Source: Platerodrilus igneus
Lineage: Eukaryota > Arthropoda > Insecta > Coleoptera > Lycidae
Direction of reading: 5' to 3'
Assembly (NCBI GenBank): GCA_036346225.1
Contig: JARFIW010001216.1
Location: 434,001 to 498,000 of the forward strand
DNA length: 64,000 bases
In this document: piece after piece, positions 1 through 11,177 of the stretch
Layout of the letters: every line of letters starts with the position of its first letter
Position numbering within the stretch: the stretch's first letter is position 1
Made by a program: the position numbers and the translations under genes
The notes under the pieces: generated by a model
The model's input: the letters and a program-made list of their open reading frames with translations, nothing else
Told to the model about the DNA's origin: nothing
Database searches by the model: none

Positions 1-333
1 CTACTGTCCATTTTAAGTAAATCAATTATAAGGTTATTCAACACACACCAACACATCAAAAATCGAACAACAAAGCATAAGTTACCTGAAGGTTACTGCA
101 CTCGTGGCGTCAATGTACATCGTCCTCTGTTAATCACACCAATCCAACTGGGTTATGTTTAGGTCCTCGTATTACTGGTCGCCTTTAAAATTTTCTACAC
201 CACCATTCCTCTAAAGTTGTTTCAGTGCTTTTCCGGAACTCATTTGTGTATATCTGAAGCTTGTTTTGTGGATCCAGACACGTTTACGAATCATTTAATT
301 ATTAACACCCCCGAAAAATAGCAAAGAAATTCA
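1..333. other. No gene recognised
   Basis: AT-rich sequence with no convincing open frame, splice-bounded exon or repeat. It directly precedes the tandem duplication at 334. I see nothing I can name here. Confidence 0.5.
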
Positions 334-1809
334 TACTTCTTTCACGCTATACGCCAAAACTGCCTACTTTTGTTTATTCATTTATCGTTACAATTTCGAT
401 AGTTGTTACAGTATTACTCGTAAATATAACTAGACGTTATTACCTTGTATCTTCTTTTCTAAGTGCACTAAATAACTTTCATCGTAGCACGTAAAGAGCA
501 AACTGTTTTAACGTATTTAATAATTACAAAATATACGAGCAAACTCTTTAAAGAATTGTATCAAAGTCGAAAATCTAAGAGAGCCCCACTCCTATCAACA
601 CGGGTTTATATAATCGCTTGCCCGTGCGTCGGTTTTGTCCCGCAAACGGACAATTTCCAGAATTTCACATACTCTGTTCCCATCTCGACCGCCCGGCACG
701 CGGTTCTACAAAATTTGCACACGCGCCAGTTGAAAATCTCAGAAATTTTCCACACGGCACGCAACGTCTGAGAACAAATTAATTTTGTATAGAAATGTTA
801 TTTTTACACCTCTCATGTCTACCTCTTATTTTCAACCAATCGCAACCCAGTGACGTTGCTCAACCCACGCCTTTAATTATCCGTGTCTCTGTCTTGCGCA
901 TATTATCCGTCTCTATCTACCCTGTTCTGAGTGGTACAAATCGATATTCTTTAGTATCGGTTATTTCAATCCACGTGGACTGTTAAATAACCCACTTTAT
1001 TAGCATTTCCCGTGAATATTAAGCGACGGTTTCTCCAACATTCTCTGTAACCATTTGTTATCTACTTCTTTCACAAATATACGCCAAAACTGCCTACTTT
1101 TGTGTATTCATTTGTCGTTGCAAATTTGACTAATTGGTACAGTGATACTAAACTTTATTACCTTGTATCTTCTTTTCTAAGTGCACTAAATTACATTCAT
1201 TGTAGCACGTAAAGAACAAACTGTTTTAAATCACCAAAATATACGAGCAAACTGTTTAAATTATTCTACCAAATGGAAAACTAAAAAGCACTGTTTAACG
1301 CATTGAATCAATTCGAAAATCTAAGAGAGAGAAACTCATATTAACCTGGGTATATATAGTGGTTAGCCCGTCTGTCGGTTTTGTCCCCAAAACGGCCAGT
1401 TTATAGAATTGCGTATACTATGTTCCCATCTCGCCCGCCTGTGCGTCGGTTCTTATTAAATTTGCACTCGCACCAGTTAAATCTCTGAAATTTCGACACG
1501 GCTCGCAACGTCTAGAAATAACTAATTAATTTTTATACAGAAATGTTATTTTTACCTCTCAAGTTTGTCTTTTATTTTCAACCAATCGCAACCCAGTGAC
1601 GTTGCTCCACTCACGCCTTTTACTATATGTGTCTCGGTCTTGCGCATATTATCTGTCTCTATCTACCCTGTTCTTATTGGTGCAAATTGATATTCTTTAT
1701 TAGCGATTATTTCAGTCCATGTGGACTGTGAAATAACCCACCTTATTAGCATTTCTCGTAACTATTAAGCTACGGTTTCTCCAGCATTCTCTGTAACCAT
1801 TTGTTATCT
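334..1809. repeat. Two-unit tandem duplication, about 0.74 kb per unit
   Basis: Unit 1 (334..1062) and unit 2 (1063..1809) align head to tail along their length. Both begin with tacttctttcac and share the blocks acgccaaaactgcctacttt and ccttgtatcttcttttctaa, and both end in ccatttgttatct. Small indels and substitutions show the duplication is not recent. Each unit has a TATA-like stretch (about 605..615 and 1351..1360) followed by a G+C-richer block with CGGTTTTGTCCC, a promoter-like arrangement. No long frame is conserved between the units, so the short open frames inside are probably not genes. Confidence 0.8.
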
Positions 1810-2313
1810 GCCAAATTTACGCAGAATGAGCCTTTTAAAAATACGCAGGTGTTCAAACATAATACTTCTAAATAACACTTCTATGATTTGAATATTATTG
1901 GGTTTTTACAAGCTTTTATAGATATTATATGTTACTAATGGTCCAATTAACTCCAATTAAAATAATACCCTTTAATTTTTAGTGACTCCTAATCAAATAT
2001 TAATTATTATATGTACATTTTGTTTAATACCGGTTACTTAAAATTGAGTTAATAATATAAATTTTGCACGTAATTTCCATTTGTTTCTTTACTCGGAATA
2101 ATTAAATTACACGTAGAGCATTTTAATACTGCTTCCTTTTTTTTTATAGCAAGCGTCTTGTATATGATTTAAATCTCTTATTTTTAATGAAACGAATGAA
2201 TTTTTATTCTCCACGGTTTTTTAATAACGCGTCCCTTTTCCCAAAGCTTCTACACGGTGATTAAAATCATTTGATGTGATTATTTAATTTTCTACCCTGG
2301 TCTAAATATAAGT

Positions 2314-2317
2314 AATA

Positions 2318-2351
<34 letters not shown>
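2314..2351. repeat. (AT)n microsatellite
   Basis: An almost pure alternating AT tract of about 38 bp, interrupted by one G. Confidence 0.9.
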
Positions 2352-3054
2352 CAAAGAAACGAAATAAAAACAATATTCCTTTTCTCAAATTAAGAAACAC
2401 GCGTATTTTGTTATGAGAGTATCTTATAGTTTCAATATTTAATTTTTTAAACAGTAGTTTTAAAAATGAAAAGTAATGGAAGTGCTTAAAACAGTCGTTA
2501 GAGAAGCAGCAGTTGAAACGTAAAAAATACCTTTAGTAGTATGTAATCTTTATTTTTGAAATTGATTTTAAATATTCCCGTGTTTTCCAATCAGAGCGGC
2601 CATTATTTTAAGAATTTTCTGTTCAAAAAGGTTTTGTTAATGGTCAAATCAAGAAATATATTTATTTGTGATTGTGAATCCTTAATTTGGAAATGCGTAC
2701 CCTTTGTTTCTAATGTTTGTTGTATATTCTTGACGATTGATGTTTATTAAAGTGAATGTAAAGAAATGGATTCAAAAGAATTAAATACCAAACAAATGCA
2801 GGAGTTTCCTACTCTTTCTTTTAAAAATAAATCGCGTATAATAAATAATACTAAGAAAAAGTTCCAATAGGTAAAATCGAAAAACCGTGTGTTGTTTTGA
2901 AATATTAAAAAATTTAATTTAGCAAAGAAACCTTGTTCTTAGTGCACGGTAGCCGGTATCGTAATGGCAACGCCATTGGGATCGTTGTATAAGGTATTGT
3001 TTATGTATGCTTGCGCCAGAATAAATCTAAACTACCTCTCAAAATGGTATTTTA

Positions 3055-3112
3055 ATATTTCTTTTTAAAATTTCTTTTTAAAATTCCTTTTTAAAATTTT
3101 ATTTTAAACATA
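3055..3112. repeat. Short tandem repeat, 14-bp unit
   Basis: About four imperfect head-to-tail copies of a unit close to atttctttttaaaa. Confidence 0.75.
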
Positions 3113-3399
3113 GGGCATTAGCACAGAAAAGCAATAACTATATTGATATAAAAGCACAATAGCGGAATAGTTATATGCCGTAGGAATAATTAACTTATTG
3201 TAGACTGTTGTATGTGTTATAATTTTTTTTGTTGGAATTTTTTGGTATTTTTGCACATATTAGATTAGATTCCTATGGATGTTAAGAAAATCAATATAAA
3301 GTACAAAAAAAAGGAAATTTTATTGGGCATCTTATCCCTGAAGTTGCAATTGGTAGTCGGAGCCGTTAGTCCTATGATATAGAGGTGATTTCCATTGAA

Positions 3400-4945
3400 A
3401 TTCCGTTGGTTGTATACTTGCATTAGAGCACGCCGCATAAGAAATATAGCAATTTCTGAATCAATCACTAATGTAATGTTTTCTTTAAAAATAGACCGCG
3501 TATATTAACGTGCGATATTTTTTTATAATTAAATTTATTTATAATCACTATAAAACAATATTACATGTTTTATAAGCTTTAATTTTAGAAATATGTAAAA
3601 TAAGCCTGTCTTCAGAGTTTAGATAGTACTTGATCGTTATTTTACGCTGATCTTCACAACCTGTTTTTGACGTTTCTCGAAATAATTGTAGTAATTTCAA
3701 TTAAAGTTTTAAAAGAAACGGCAGTACTTGCGTGCAAACGGTAAATAATTCAGGTTATAGCATATAAGTATTGACTTTTGATATATATTAGAAATTTTTT
3801 GGGGACCGTATACAAATTTTGTAAACCAACTCTATTGTCCTTTTCTCTCGCACTAACTCTAATCAACCCGTTGTTGGTTTTGTTGCACGTCGTGCTCGGG
3901 TTTTTGAATTGGATAATTTAAAAGGATCATTGCTTTTTTAACACATAATCGAATATTTTACTGCAGTTTGGACAATTTCAGAAAAAAATAAAGTGTTGAA
4001 AATGAGTGTTTGAGTAAATGTAACTTATAATTGAGAGATTGTAGAATTCATTAAAGGCATCTAAAAAAACAATACTATTGAGTTTGAGTTTATTTATTTC
4101 CAAAAAGTACAGTGACTGTGTGTTTGGATGTTATTTGATACAAATGCAAATTTTGCTAAATAAAGTGGTAATAAATGTTGCTGGGGGTTTGTGTTTGTGT
4201 ATAATGAACGCTATTGGTCGTTTAAAAATCAATATGAAATTAAAACAAAAGTAAATGTTACTGAGCACTGAACCACTTACGTTGCGAATGTAAGACCTAT
4301 TAACTCAGCCTGTTGGCCATATACCTGCATAAGATCACGCAACATAAAAAATATAGTGATTTCTGACCAAATCACATCGTACTGTATTCGTTTGGCGTCT
4401 TCGTAAACAAATGTCAAATTTAATAATTAATTATTACTCAAATAAATAGCCCATGAATGTTAAAAAGCGATGGTTTCGTATAATAATATCAATTATCGAT
4501 ACTATTAAGACATTTTAGATAATTTATAAGTTTAAATTTCAGAAATTTGAAATAAAGTGTGTCATCGTAGATTCTGAAGGAACATACTCATTCGTTTATG
4601 CCGGCTTTCTATACCTGTGTTTCATGTTTCTCGAATTAATTATACAAATTTTAACAAACGTTTTAAGGAAATACCGCTGTACCAGCTTGTAAACCGTTAA
4701 TAATTCAGGTTGTAGGATAAGGATAGTGTTTTTTAGTATATATTATATATTTTTTTAGAGACCTGATACGAATTTTGGAAACCAACTCGATGTTTCTACT
4801 CTCTTGCACTAACGGTAATCGACTCATTGTTGGTTTCGTCGCACTGCTCGTTCGGCTTTTCAGATCGAAAAATTTCGAGAGATCCTAGCTTTTTAAACAC
4901 GTTAGCGAATACGTCGCCTCAATATAATAAATTTCAGACAACCTC
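3400..4945. repeat. Diverged tandem duplication, two units of about 0.6 kb
   Basis: Unit 1 (about 3400..3990) and unit 2 (about 4310..4945) align in the same orientation, separated by about 300 bp. Shared landmarks in order are a gcat..gatcacgc.acataa block, a taaataattcaggtt block, a TATA-like run (3779 and 4737), ttttggaaaccaactc-type sequence, and a C+G-richer cgcactaactctaatc / cgcactaacggtaatc block. Divergence is clearly higher than in the 334..1809 pair. No conserved frame is visible. These could be LTR-like or promoter repeats, but I cannot assign them to a family. Confidence 0.65.
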
Positions 4946-5324
4946 TATTTCTCCCTTAGTATTGGGTTTTTCGCGATAAAAACCACCCTATGGCACTTCC
5001 ATACAAAAATTTCCCACCACACCATGACCCGCCTGCACCCCTAACACAAACCCCCTCGGAGGCAAATCCCTACTAGATATCGATTTGCACCTCTCAACTT
5101 TAACACAGAGACAGGCTAGACAGTTTTTAAGATATGGGATAACAATGAGGCCATTCAAGACCAAACAACCCGCCGCCCTTGAACGGCTCCCCTTTCAAAA
5201 TAAACAATGTAACAAAAGAAAATTACAACCAAAAGGTTATCAATGTATGACATAATTATGAAATCAAATTAAAGCTAAAACAAGAATGAATGTGCAGTAA
5301 CACAAAAATTAACAGCTACACAAT

Positions 5325-7154
5325 TCACTGATCGATGGGCAATAAACGCACGTTTCTTGCTAAACGACATGTTTCACCATTAATTGTCTTGACAGTCACA
5401 ACCCGAACAATACCATCTGAACCGGGGAAAACCTCAATTATGCGTCTTATTTTCCAATTCAACGGAGCTTGATTTTCTTCTTTCAATACAATTAAAGCAC
5501 CCAGTTTTAAATTATGATCAACATTCTGTTTCCATTTGGAAGTTCTTGTAAAGTTGTTAAATACTCCAGACTCCAACGACGCCAAAAATGTTGCGCCATC
5601 TTTTGCGAATGTCTAAATCGAGACAATCGATTTATGGGTTCTTCGGTAACGATATTCTGTGGCACTGAATTAAGAGAAACTCCAATGAGGAAATGGCCAG
5701 GGGATAAAGCGATTAGATCATTAGAATCGTTTATTAATGAAACCATCAGTCTGGAGTTCATAGCTGCCTCTATTTGTGTAATAACAGCGTATAACTCCTC
5801 AAAAGTTAAATTTACGTTACCAATTTCTCTTTTTATATGAGACTTGGCTGACTTTTCTGCAGCCTCCCACAAACCACAAAAATGGAATGCGCGAGGGGGT
5901 ATATATTTCCAGGTAATACTATTTTTTGATAAAAACCATGAAACTTGATTATGATTTTGCAATGCTAACTTGTAAATTGCTTTAAATTTATTGTCCGCCC
6001 CAACAAAGTTCATGGCGTTATCTGAATATATGCAATTACACAAACCTCGCCTTGACACAAATCGTTTCAATGCATTTATGAAGGAATCAGCCGTTAAATC
6101 TCCAACTAACTCCATATGAGTAGCCTTAGTAGAGAAACAAATTTTACGATTTTTAAGTTTACCGTCTTTAAAAAAAAACGGCCCTGCGTAATCTATTTTG
6201 CAGATTTGAAACGGCCTAGTTTATGTGACTCGTGAAGAAGGAAGCTAGCCCATTTTGTAAGAGGCATTTACTGGATTAACCTTAAAACATGTTACACACT
6301 TTCTCAAAATACTGCACACTGCGTTGCGACCATTCAAAGGCCAAAATTTTAACCTTACACTTGCCAATACTGCTTGAGCTTCAGCATGCAATTGTCGATG
6401 ATGTTCGTCACGTATAACTAATGTTGTAAAAATGTGCTTTTCTGGTGGTGGGATTGGAAATTTCCTATCTTCAGTAATGGACGACCGTGCGAGTCTACCA
6501 CCTACACATAATATTTTGTTCTTATTCAAAAAAAGATTTAAGGATAATAATTTGCTCTTGTGCAAAATCTGATTAGAATTTTCTAAATCACATATTTCTG
6601 CCGAGAAGCTCTGTAGGTGAACTAATCTAACAAGCGCAATTAACAAATTATTTAATACGCCTTGAGTCAAAATAACAGCAATTTTATTTTTCAGATTGAT
6701 TGAGGTGTTTTTGATAAATAGTATACAATAAGCTATCACCCTTTGTAATTTAAAAAGTGTGGGAAACTGTTGAAAAATATCAATGTCTGATTGAATAGAG
6801 AAAAATGTGAATTTAGTTTTGAGTTTTTCTGGAATATTATCTACAATTATATTATTCTCATTTGGAGATAAATTATTACAAAAGTCAGTTGATAACCATT
6901 TCGGACCTTTCCACCAAAGATCTGAATTTTCCAATTGAACTGGATCGATCCCGCATGATATATTTTCCGGGTTGTCAGCAGATGATACGTGTTGCCAATT
7001 TGAAATATTTGATAGTGATTGAATTTGCGCTACTCGATTAGATACAAACGTTTGCTAAGTGGATGGTTCCGAATTTAACCATGCTAATGTTATTGTTCAA
7101 TCGATCCAAAGAAAAATTCTGTTTATTTCAATCTTTAAACAATTTATAACCTTG
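5325..7154 (-). pseudogene. BEL/Pao RNase H end, integrase and DUF5641 domain (broken)
   Basis: In order of translation on the minus strand: a conserved SADNPENI..G stretch before ENSDLWWKGPKWLS, typical of the segment between RNase H and integrase; an H2C2-type zinc-binding integrase region ending HRQLHA...FWPLNGR and C..C (about 6245..6450); integrase core around 5600..6115 with SDNAMNF holding the second catalytic Asp and PPRAFHFCGLWEAAEKSAK holding the region of the last acidic residue; then a DUF5641 domain at 5325..5585 with PLNWKIRRIIEVFPGSDG. The parts lie in different frames and the piece around 6115..6245 contains stops, so no intact integrase can be made. The domain assignment is firm. 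Confidence 0.85.
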
Positions 7155-8229
7155 TCAACTTAATTCCAAACGCGGAAGCGTAATACTTTTGAGCAGGGCG
7201 GACCTTGATTTTGCACATAAAAGTTGAATCAAAATTCTGCCCTTGGAATTTTTTGATCTTAAATAAACACATGTACTGTAAGCTAGTTCTGACGTATCAC
7301 AAAATGCATGTACTTGTGTATCTATTACATCATTTAATTGAACATGCCTTGCGATGACTATATTGTTTATACCTGATAATTGATTAAAGAACGAGTGCCA
7401 CATTGTGTACAATTCAATGGGTACTGATTAGTCCCATTGTAAGTTTAATTGCTAAAGTCGCTGCAGAGTAATATTTGGTCAAATTGTTACTGGACCTATA
7501 AGACGCAAGGGATTAAAGATTTGTGATATTGTAGATAAAATTTCTCTCTTTATTACACGATTTAAATTTGTGTGAAGCCGCTCTACGTTGTACTTAAAAA
7601 TATCTGAATTAGTGTTTCGATGTATTCCCAATGCTTTGGTGTTGTTATTATTTTTATTTTCTGAAAGGTAATATTCCAAAGGTTCATCCTTCTTAGAGCC
7701 TTCGAGAATGCCTTCATTGGTAACCCATTTCCACAACTCAAACCCAGATTTATTTAAAAGACATGTGATGTCATTTTTAATAAATCTCGCATCATCAATC
7801 GTGTCTGAACTTGTAAATAAGTCACCTACGTAAAAATCATTTAAAATTATTTCACTAGAAATTGGATGCAAATTTTGATTTTCGTATGCAACTTGGTGTA
7901 ATGCTCTGATTTCTAAAAATGAAGCAGGTTCAGTTCCATACGTTACCGTATTTAAACAAAAATGCTCGATTTTGTTTTCTGGATTATCGCGCCACAAAAT
8001 GCGTTGTAGGTCACGCTGACCCTCAGCTATATTGATATGCCTATACATTATTACTATGTCCCTGAGTATTACATAATTATGTTTACGAAATCTTATAAGA
8101 ATATTAAAAAGATCATTTTGTATTTTTGGAAAAACTCATTGTTTTTGGCGATGCATCAAACACTACGCAAAGTTTCATGGTCAAGCTGTCCTGCTTAGAG
8201 ACCCCGTGATGTGGAAAATAAAATATGTT
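7155..8229 (-). pseudogene. BEL/Pao reverse transcriptase (distal part) and RNase H remnants
   Basis: Minus-strand coding starts at the insertion point of the TIR element. The FPHHGV and VVFDAS motifs near 8150..8215 and RDLQRILWR near 8000 are hallmarks of the BEL/Pao reverse transcriptase fingers and palm. The frame then runs through TYGTEPASFLEIRALHQ and the IFNPLRLIGPVTI segment near 7500. The RNase H-linked piece (7155..7412) has HAFCDTSELAYSTCVYLRS. At least two frame changes and stops separate these pieces, including one at about 8050..8130. It is inactive. Confidence 0.85.
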
Positions 8230-8370
8230 TAGTGCAGTCAAATTTGACGAAAAATGAGCGTTATTTCAGAACTGGTTCAGCCAACTAGGATTTTAATGAT
8301 TTATGGTTTAAAATTTCACAAATTAAATATACTAAAATCCCTATAGGTTAAAAATTGCCACTTTTTACAG
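8230..8370 (+). repeat. Left terminal inverted repeat of the 2.2-kb element
   Basis: About 138 bp pairing with 10310..10447. Conserved inner blocks include gaactggttca, ggattttaatgatt and acaaattaaatatactaaaa. Identity is roughly 80 percent by eye, so the element is not recent. Confidence 0.88.
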
Positions 8371-8589
8371 GAAATATGAAAAATTGCGAAAAAATTGAAA
8401 TTGAACGATGAATGATTTTTTGAATGCGCTTTCTTGTGTTCTGTTGTTAACTGTAAATAATCATTCACCATAAGTTTAGCAATAATGAAATATACTTTTA
8501 TTCATAATATACAAAGATTTTTAAATATCTTTTACATCTTCCATCTTGTCTCCTTCAAAAGTTATGGGCACGCAATTGGTGCAGGTTTG

Positions 8590-10070
8590 TCAATTTCCAA
8601 TCCATAACTGATATACTTTTTTCAGATGTTCTGTAGCTGCATCCATTGTGTATGGCAAATTTGGTAATTGTACATGACTGTCCTTTGCAATGGCTGCTTT
8701 TAAACATTGACATCTGTACTGATTTAAATTAGATATAGATTTTGGAGCACCATATAAAGCGAGAATACATATTCCTACAGCTTTAACAACGTTTTCTACA
8801 ATTTTATTTTTTTGTTTGAAAACTTCAGCAGCCTCTTGTAAGGATTTTTCAAACATTGTTGCAAATTTGCTTTTTCCTTTATTGAAAAATGCCGATGTCA
8901 TATCACAACCTGTAAAAGGGTGCAGAAAAAGCACATGTTCTTTGCAGTTTGGTAATTCATCCAGACTGGCCGATGAATATACGTTTTGTGGTGTTTTTCC
9001 TCTAGGAGGTTTCAAAAAATATATTTCCTTTGTATCTGTTGTGAAAGATATTAATAGGACAAAAACATTAATGTCTTCAGCCACTATGACAACATTGAAA
9101 AAAGATGAAACAATTGCTGTGGTCACAATTAGTCGATCGGCATCGCCGTCTGCTTGTTTTGAACAAATGCTATTTTTTGTTAAATATTGTCTTAATTTAG
9201 TTATAAATCTAGATTTATTATTGGTATTTGAAGGAAACTTTTCTTGCGTCACTTTCAGCTGCATGTCTTCTTCGAAAGCATAATCAAATAATGAATTTTT
9301 TACAGATCGGCGATTTCGTTCTGCTGCTTTAGTGGTGTCTGTTTCATATCCATCAAATACAATTGTCACGTTTTTACCGTAATACCTATTAATATACCTC
9401 ACATAACTATCTAATATTAAGTTGAATTTTTGGTTAATTTGCCATTTAACACGATGTAAAAGCATCCCACCATCAATGACATAAGCAAAATTGTTGATAT
9501 CGTTGACATTTCGTGAAGATTCTTCGAAGATACTGTAGAAGGTAGATTTCTCTTGGTTTTTCGCATTCCTGCGTCGTCGTATAATAATAACGAGTAAGGA
9601 GCTAATTCATACTTCATATACGCTTGCAAATCGGCATCAGATTTCTTCAATACGCTAATACGTTGAAACAATAAAAGAGGCTCAATTGGAACGTTTTTGT
9701 TGTTTATTTTCATTTTACTGTTTACAGCAAGTAAAGGCACGATTTTTTATAAAGTTTTCAATTTTAAATCTCTAAAGTTTTGTCCGTCAATGCCTTGATT
9801 AAAGGCATTGTAGCAATTGATCTTTTCATGACCAATAATACCTGTTGCAATATTCATAATTATGTGCAGGTTGGAGAATGGGTCGTGAGACTGAAGCCAT
9901 TCTTCCAATTTTTGAACATCATCATCTCTTGTGATTCTCGTATCTGTAGAATCAGCATGTTGGTGGCTTTTTTAAGGGATATATTTGCAGAAAGTTTCCA
10001 TTCCTTCAATAATATCATTCGTGCAAGCAACTCCATTAATCCGGATAGATAACACTGTCTGTGACTCCAT
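8590..10070 (-). pseudogene. FEN/PIN-like uncharacterised arthropod protein carried by the TIR element (frameshifted)
   Basis: Three minus-strand segments join into one protein type. The N-terminal piece (about 9770..10070) includes EEWLQSHDPF and a HEKINCYNAF stretch. The middle piece (9417..9740) has LFQRISVLKKSDADLQAYMKYEL. The C-terminal piece (8590..9465 and a little upstream) contains VIDGGMLLHRVKW, VFDGYETDTTKAAERNR, then ADGDADRLIVTTA and HPFTGCDMTSAFFNKGK. Spaced aspartates in VFDGY, DGDAD and GCD recall 5'-nuclease/PIN folds. That is my inference. I know similar proteins only as large uncharacterised families in arthropods and other invertebrates. Frame changes near 9500 and 9750, and a stop near 9960, make it a pseudogene. 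It is the sole gene between the TIRs. Confidence 0.75.
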
Positions 10071-10309
10071 GTCTGAAAGGTCCGCCTTCGACACTCATTG
10101 ATCGTGCGTCCTTACAAGGCCCTACCAAAACATCTGTTCATCCTCTGTCTCTTTGTACATTGAAATCCTCTCCAGAAACCTTTTCAATGTTTTATTATGA
10201 TATGCTTGAAGTCATTTTAGAGTTTTAGAATTGGTATTGAACCTAACATCATACATTGATTGTGTTTTCTCTCGTACAATGTTACAATAAAAATATAATT
10301 TAAATAATT

Positions 10310-10447
10310 TATTACATAGATAAAAGCGACAAATTTTAACCTATAGAGGTTTTAGTATATTTAATTTGTAAAATTTTAAGCCGTCAATCATTAAAATCCG
10401 AGTTGGTTGAACCAGTTCAGAGATAAAAATCTAATTTGACTCCACTA
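10310..10447 (-). repeat. Right terminal inverted repeat of the 2.2-kb element
   Basis: Reverse complement of the left TIR at 8230..8370. It ends exactly at the GTT duplication at 10448..10450. Confidence 0.88.
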
Positions 10448-11160
10448 GTTTTTTGAATTTAAATTTAACTCCTTTTCAGATACATTTGGCATATGTCTCA
10501 ATTCTTAATATTCGTTCATGAAATGCACGTATTGATTTTTCAATTCTAAATTTTTTGACAATTTATTTTCGAGAAAATGTAATTTCTTTTCTGTATATAA
10601 TTAATTTAATCTTTCGCGAACTGGTAAACGAACTTCGAAGCGATCCAATTTATTACATTTAAGCGTGTAAACAAATTTGTCTTCACACTATTGCTCTTCT
10701 TTTGTGTATTTGAACGTTTCCGAAATTTTTTCCATGGCCTAAAATTTCTCCAATTGCTTTTCCAATATCACATTAATCGAAAGATTACATGATGTTACTT
10801 TTATATTATCATAAACGTTGACTGGACCAGATAATATGCATCCAAGTTTTGACTTTTGTAAAATAAGATTTCTCAAACCAGTTTTTATCTGACACACGTA
10901 CAACAATTCAAAAAAGATCAAAGCTACTATTAATACGCCAATTTCTCCTTCCTTGTTGAATGATTGATCTGTCAATACTAAATGTGATGGAATGTGTTCT
11001 GTGATTTTGGGCAATATTAAAAATAAAAGGTTAGCCTTGTATGGGTTATAAGCCGATTTAATAGTTGCTGTAGTACTGCGCGTAATATCAATTTGATTTT
11101 AATTTATACGCATTACGGGCAAATATACCTTTCGATCTGGTAATTTTAATTTCTCGAATA
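10448..11160 (-). pseudogene. BEL/Pao protease region and start of reverse transcriptase
   Basis: Minus-strand pieces. The segment 10739..11014 carries ADxSFNKxGEIxVLI-like protease tail sequence (here TDQSFNKEGEIGVLIVALIF) followed by KTGLRNLILQKSKLG and LSGPVN, standard for BEL/Pao between protease and reverse transcriptase. The piece next to the insertion (10451..10560) reads LKNQYVHFMNEY and ends at the TIR element. The frame is broken at several points between them. The proximal reverse transcriptase continues at 8229 on the other side of the insertion. Confidence 0.8.
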
Positions 11161-11177
11161 GCTCTTGTGTCATGAAA

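Larger units (their letters stand above)
1810..3399. other. Non-coding AT-rich interval with simple repeats
   Basis: No supported gene. It contains the AT microsatellite and the 14-bp tandem run listed separately. The rest is low-complexity AT-rich sequence with stops in all frames. Confidence 0.5.
8230..10447 (-). mobile_element. 2.2-kb TIR DNA element inserted in BEL/Pao, with a nuclease-like gene
   Basis: The ends form inverted repeats of about 138 bp (8230..8370 and 10310..10447). The outermost bases are TAGTGCAGTCAAAT at the left and the complement of TAGTGGAGTCAAAT at the right. Both flanks carry a 3-bp duplication GTT (8227..8229 and 10448..10450). Removing the element plus one duplicate brings the two halves of the surrounding BEL/Pao reverse transcriptase back into frame, which fixes both boundaries. 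The only coding content is the broken gene at 8590..10070. No standard transposase (DDE with a known superfamily signature) is recognised. Confidence 0.88.

Noticed and set aside
556..986. Two short plus-strand open frames as small genes
   Set aside because: They lie in the tandem duplication 334..1809 and neither frame is conserved in the second unit.
2314..2351. Replication origin or regulatory AT tract
   Set aside because: It is a plain AT microsatellite with no other supporting signal.
8816..9283. A 155-residue plus-strand open frame inside the TIR element as its transposase
   Set aside because: It is antisense to the well-matched FEN/PIN-like pseudogene and shows no motif of its own.
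8230..10447. CACTA-type transposon
   Set aside because: The element begins TAGTG and ends CACTA, the opposite of CACTA elements (CACTA..TAGTG), and no CACTA transposase is present, although a 3-bp duplication would fit.
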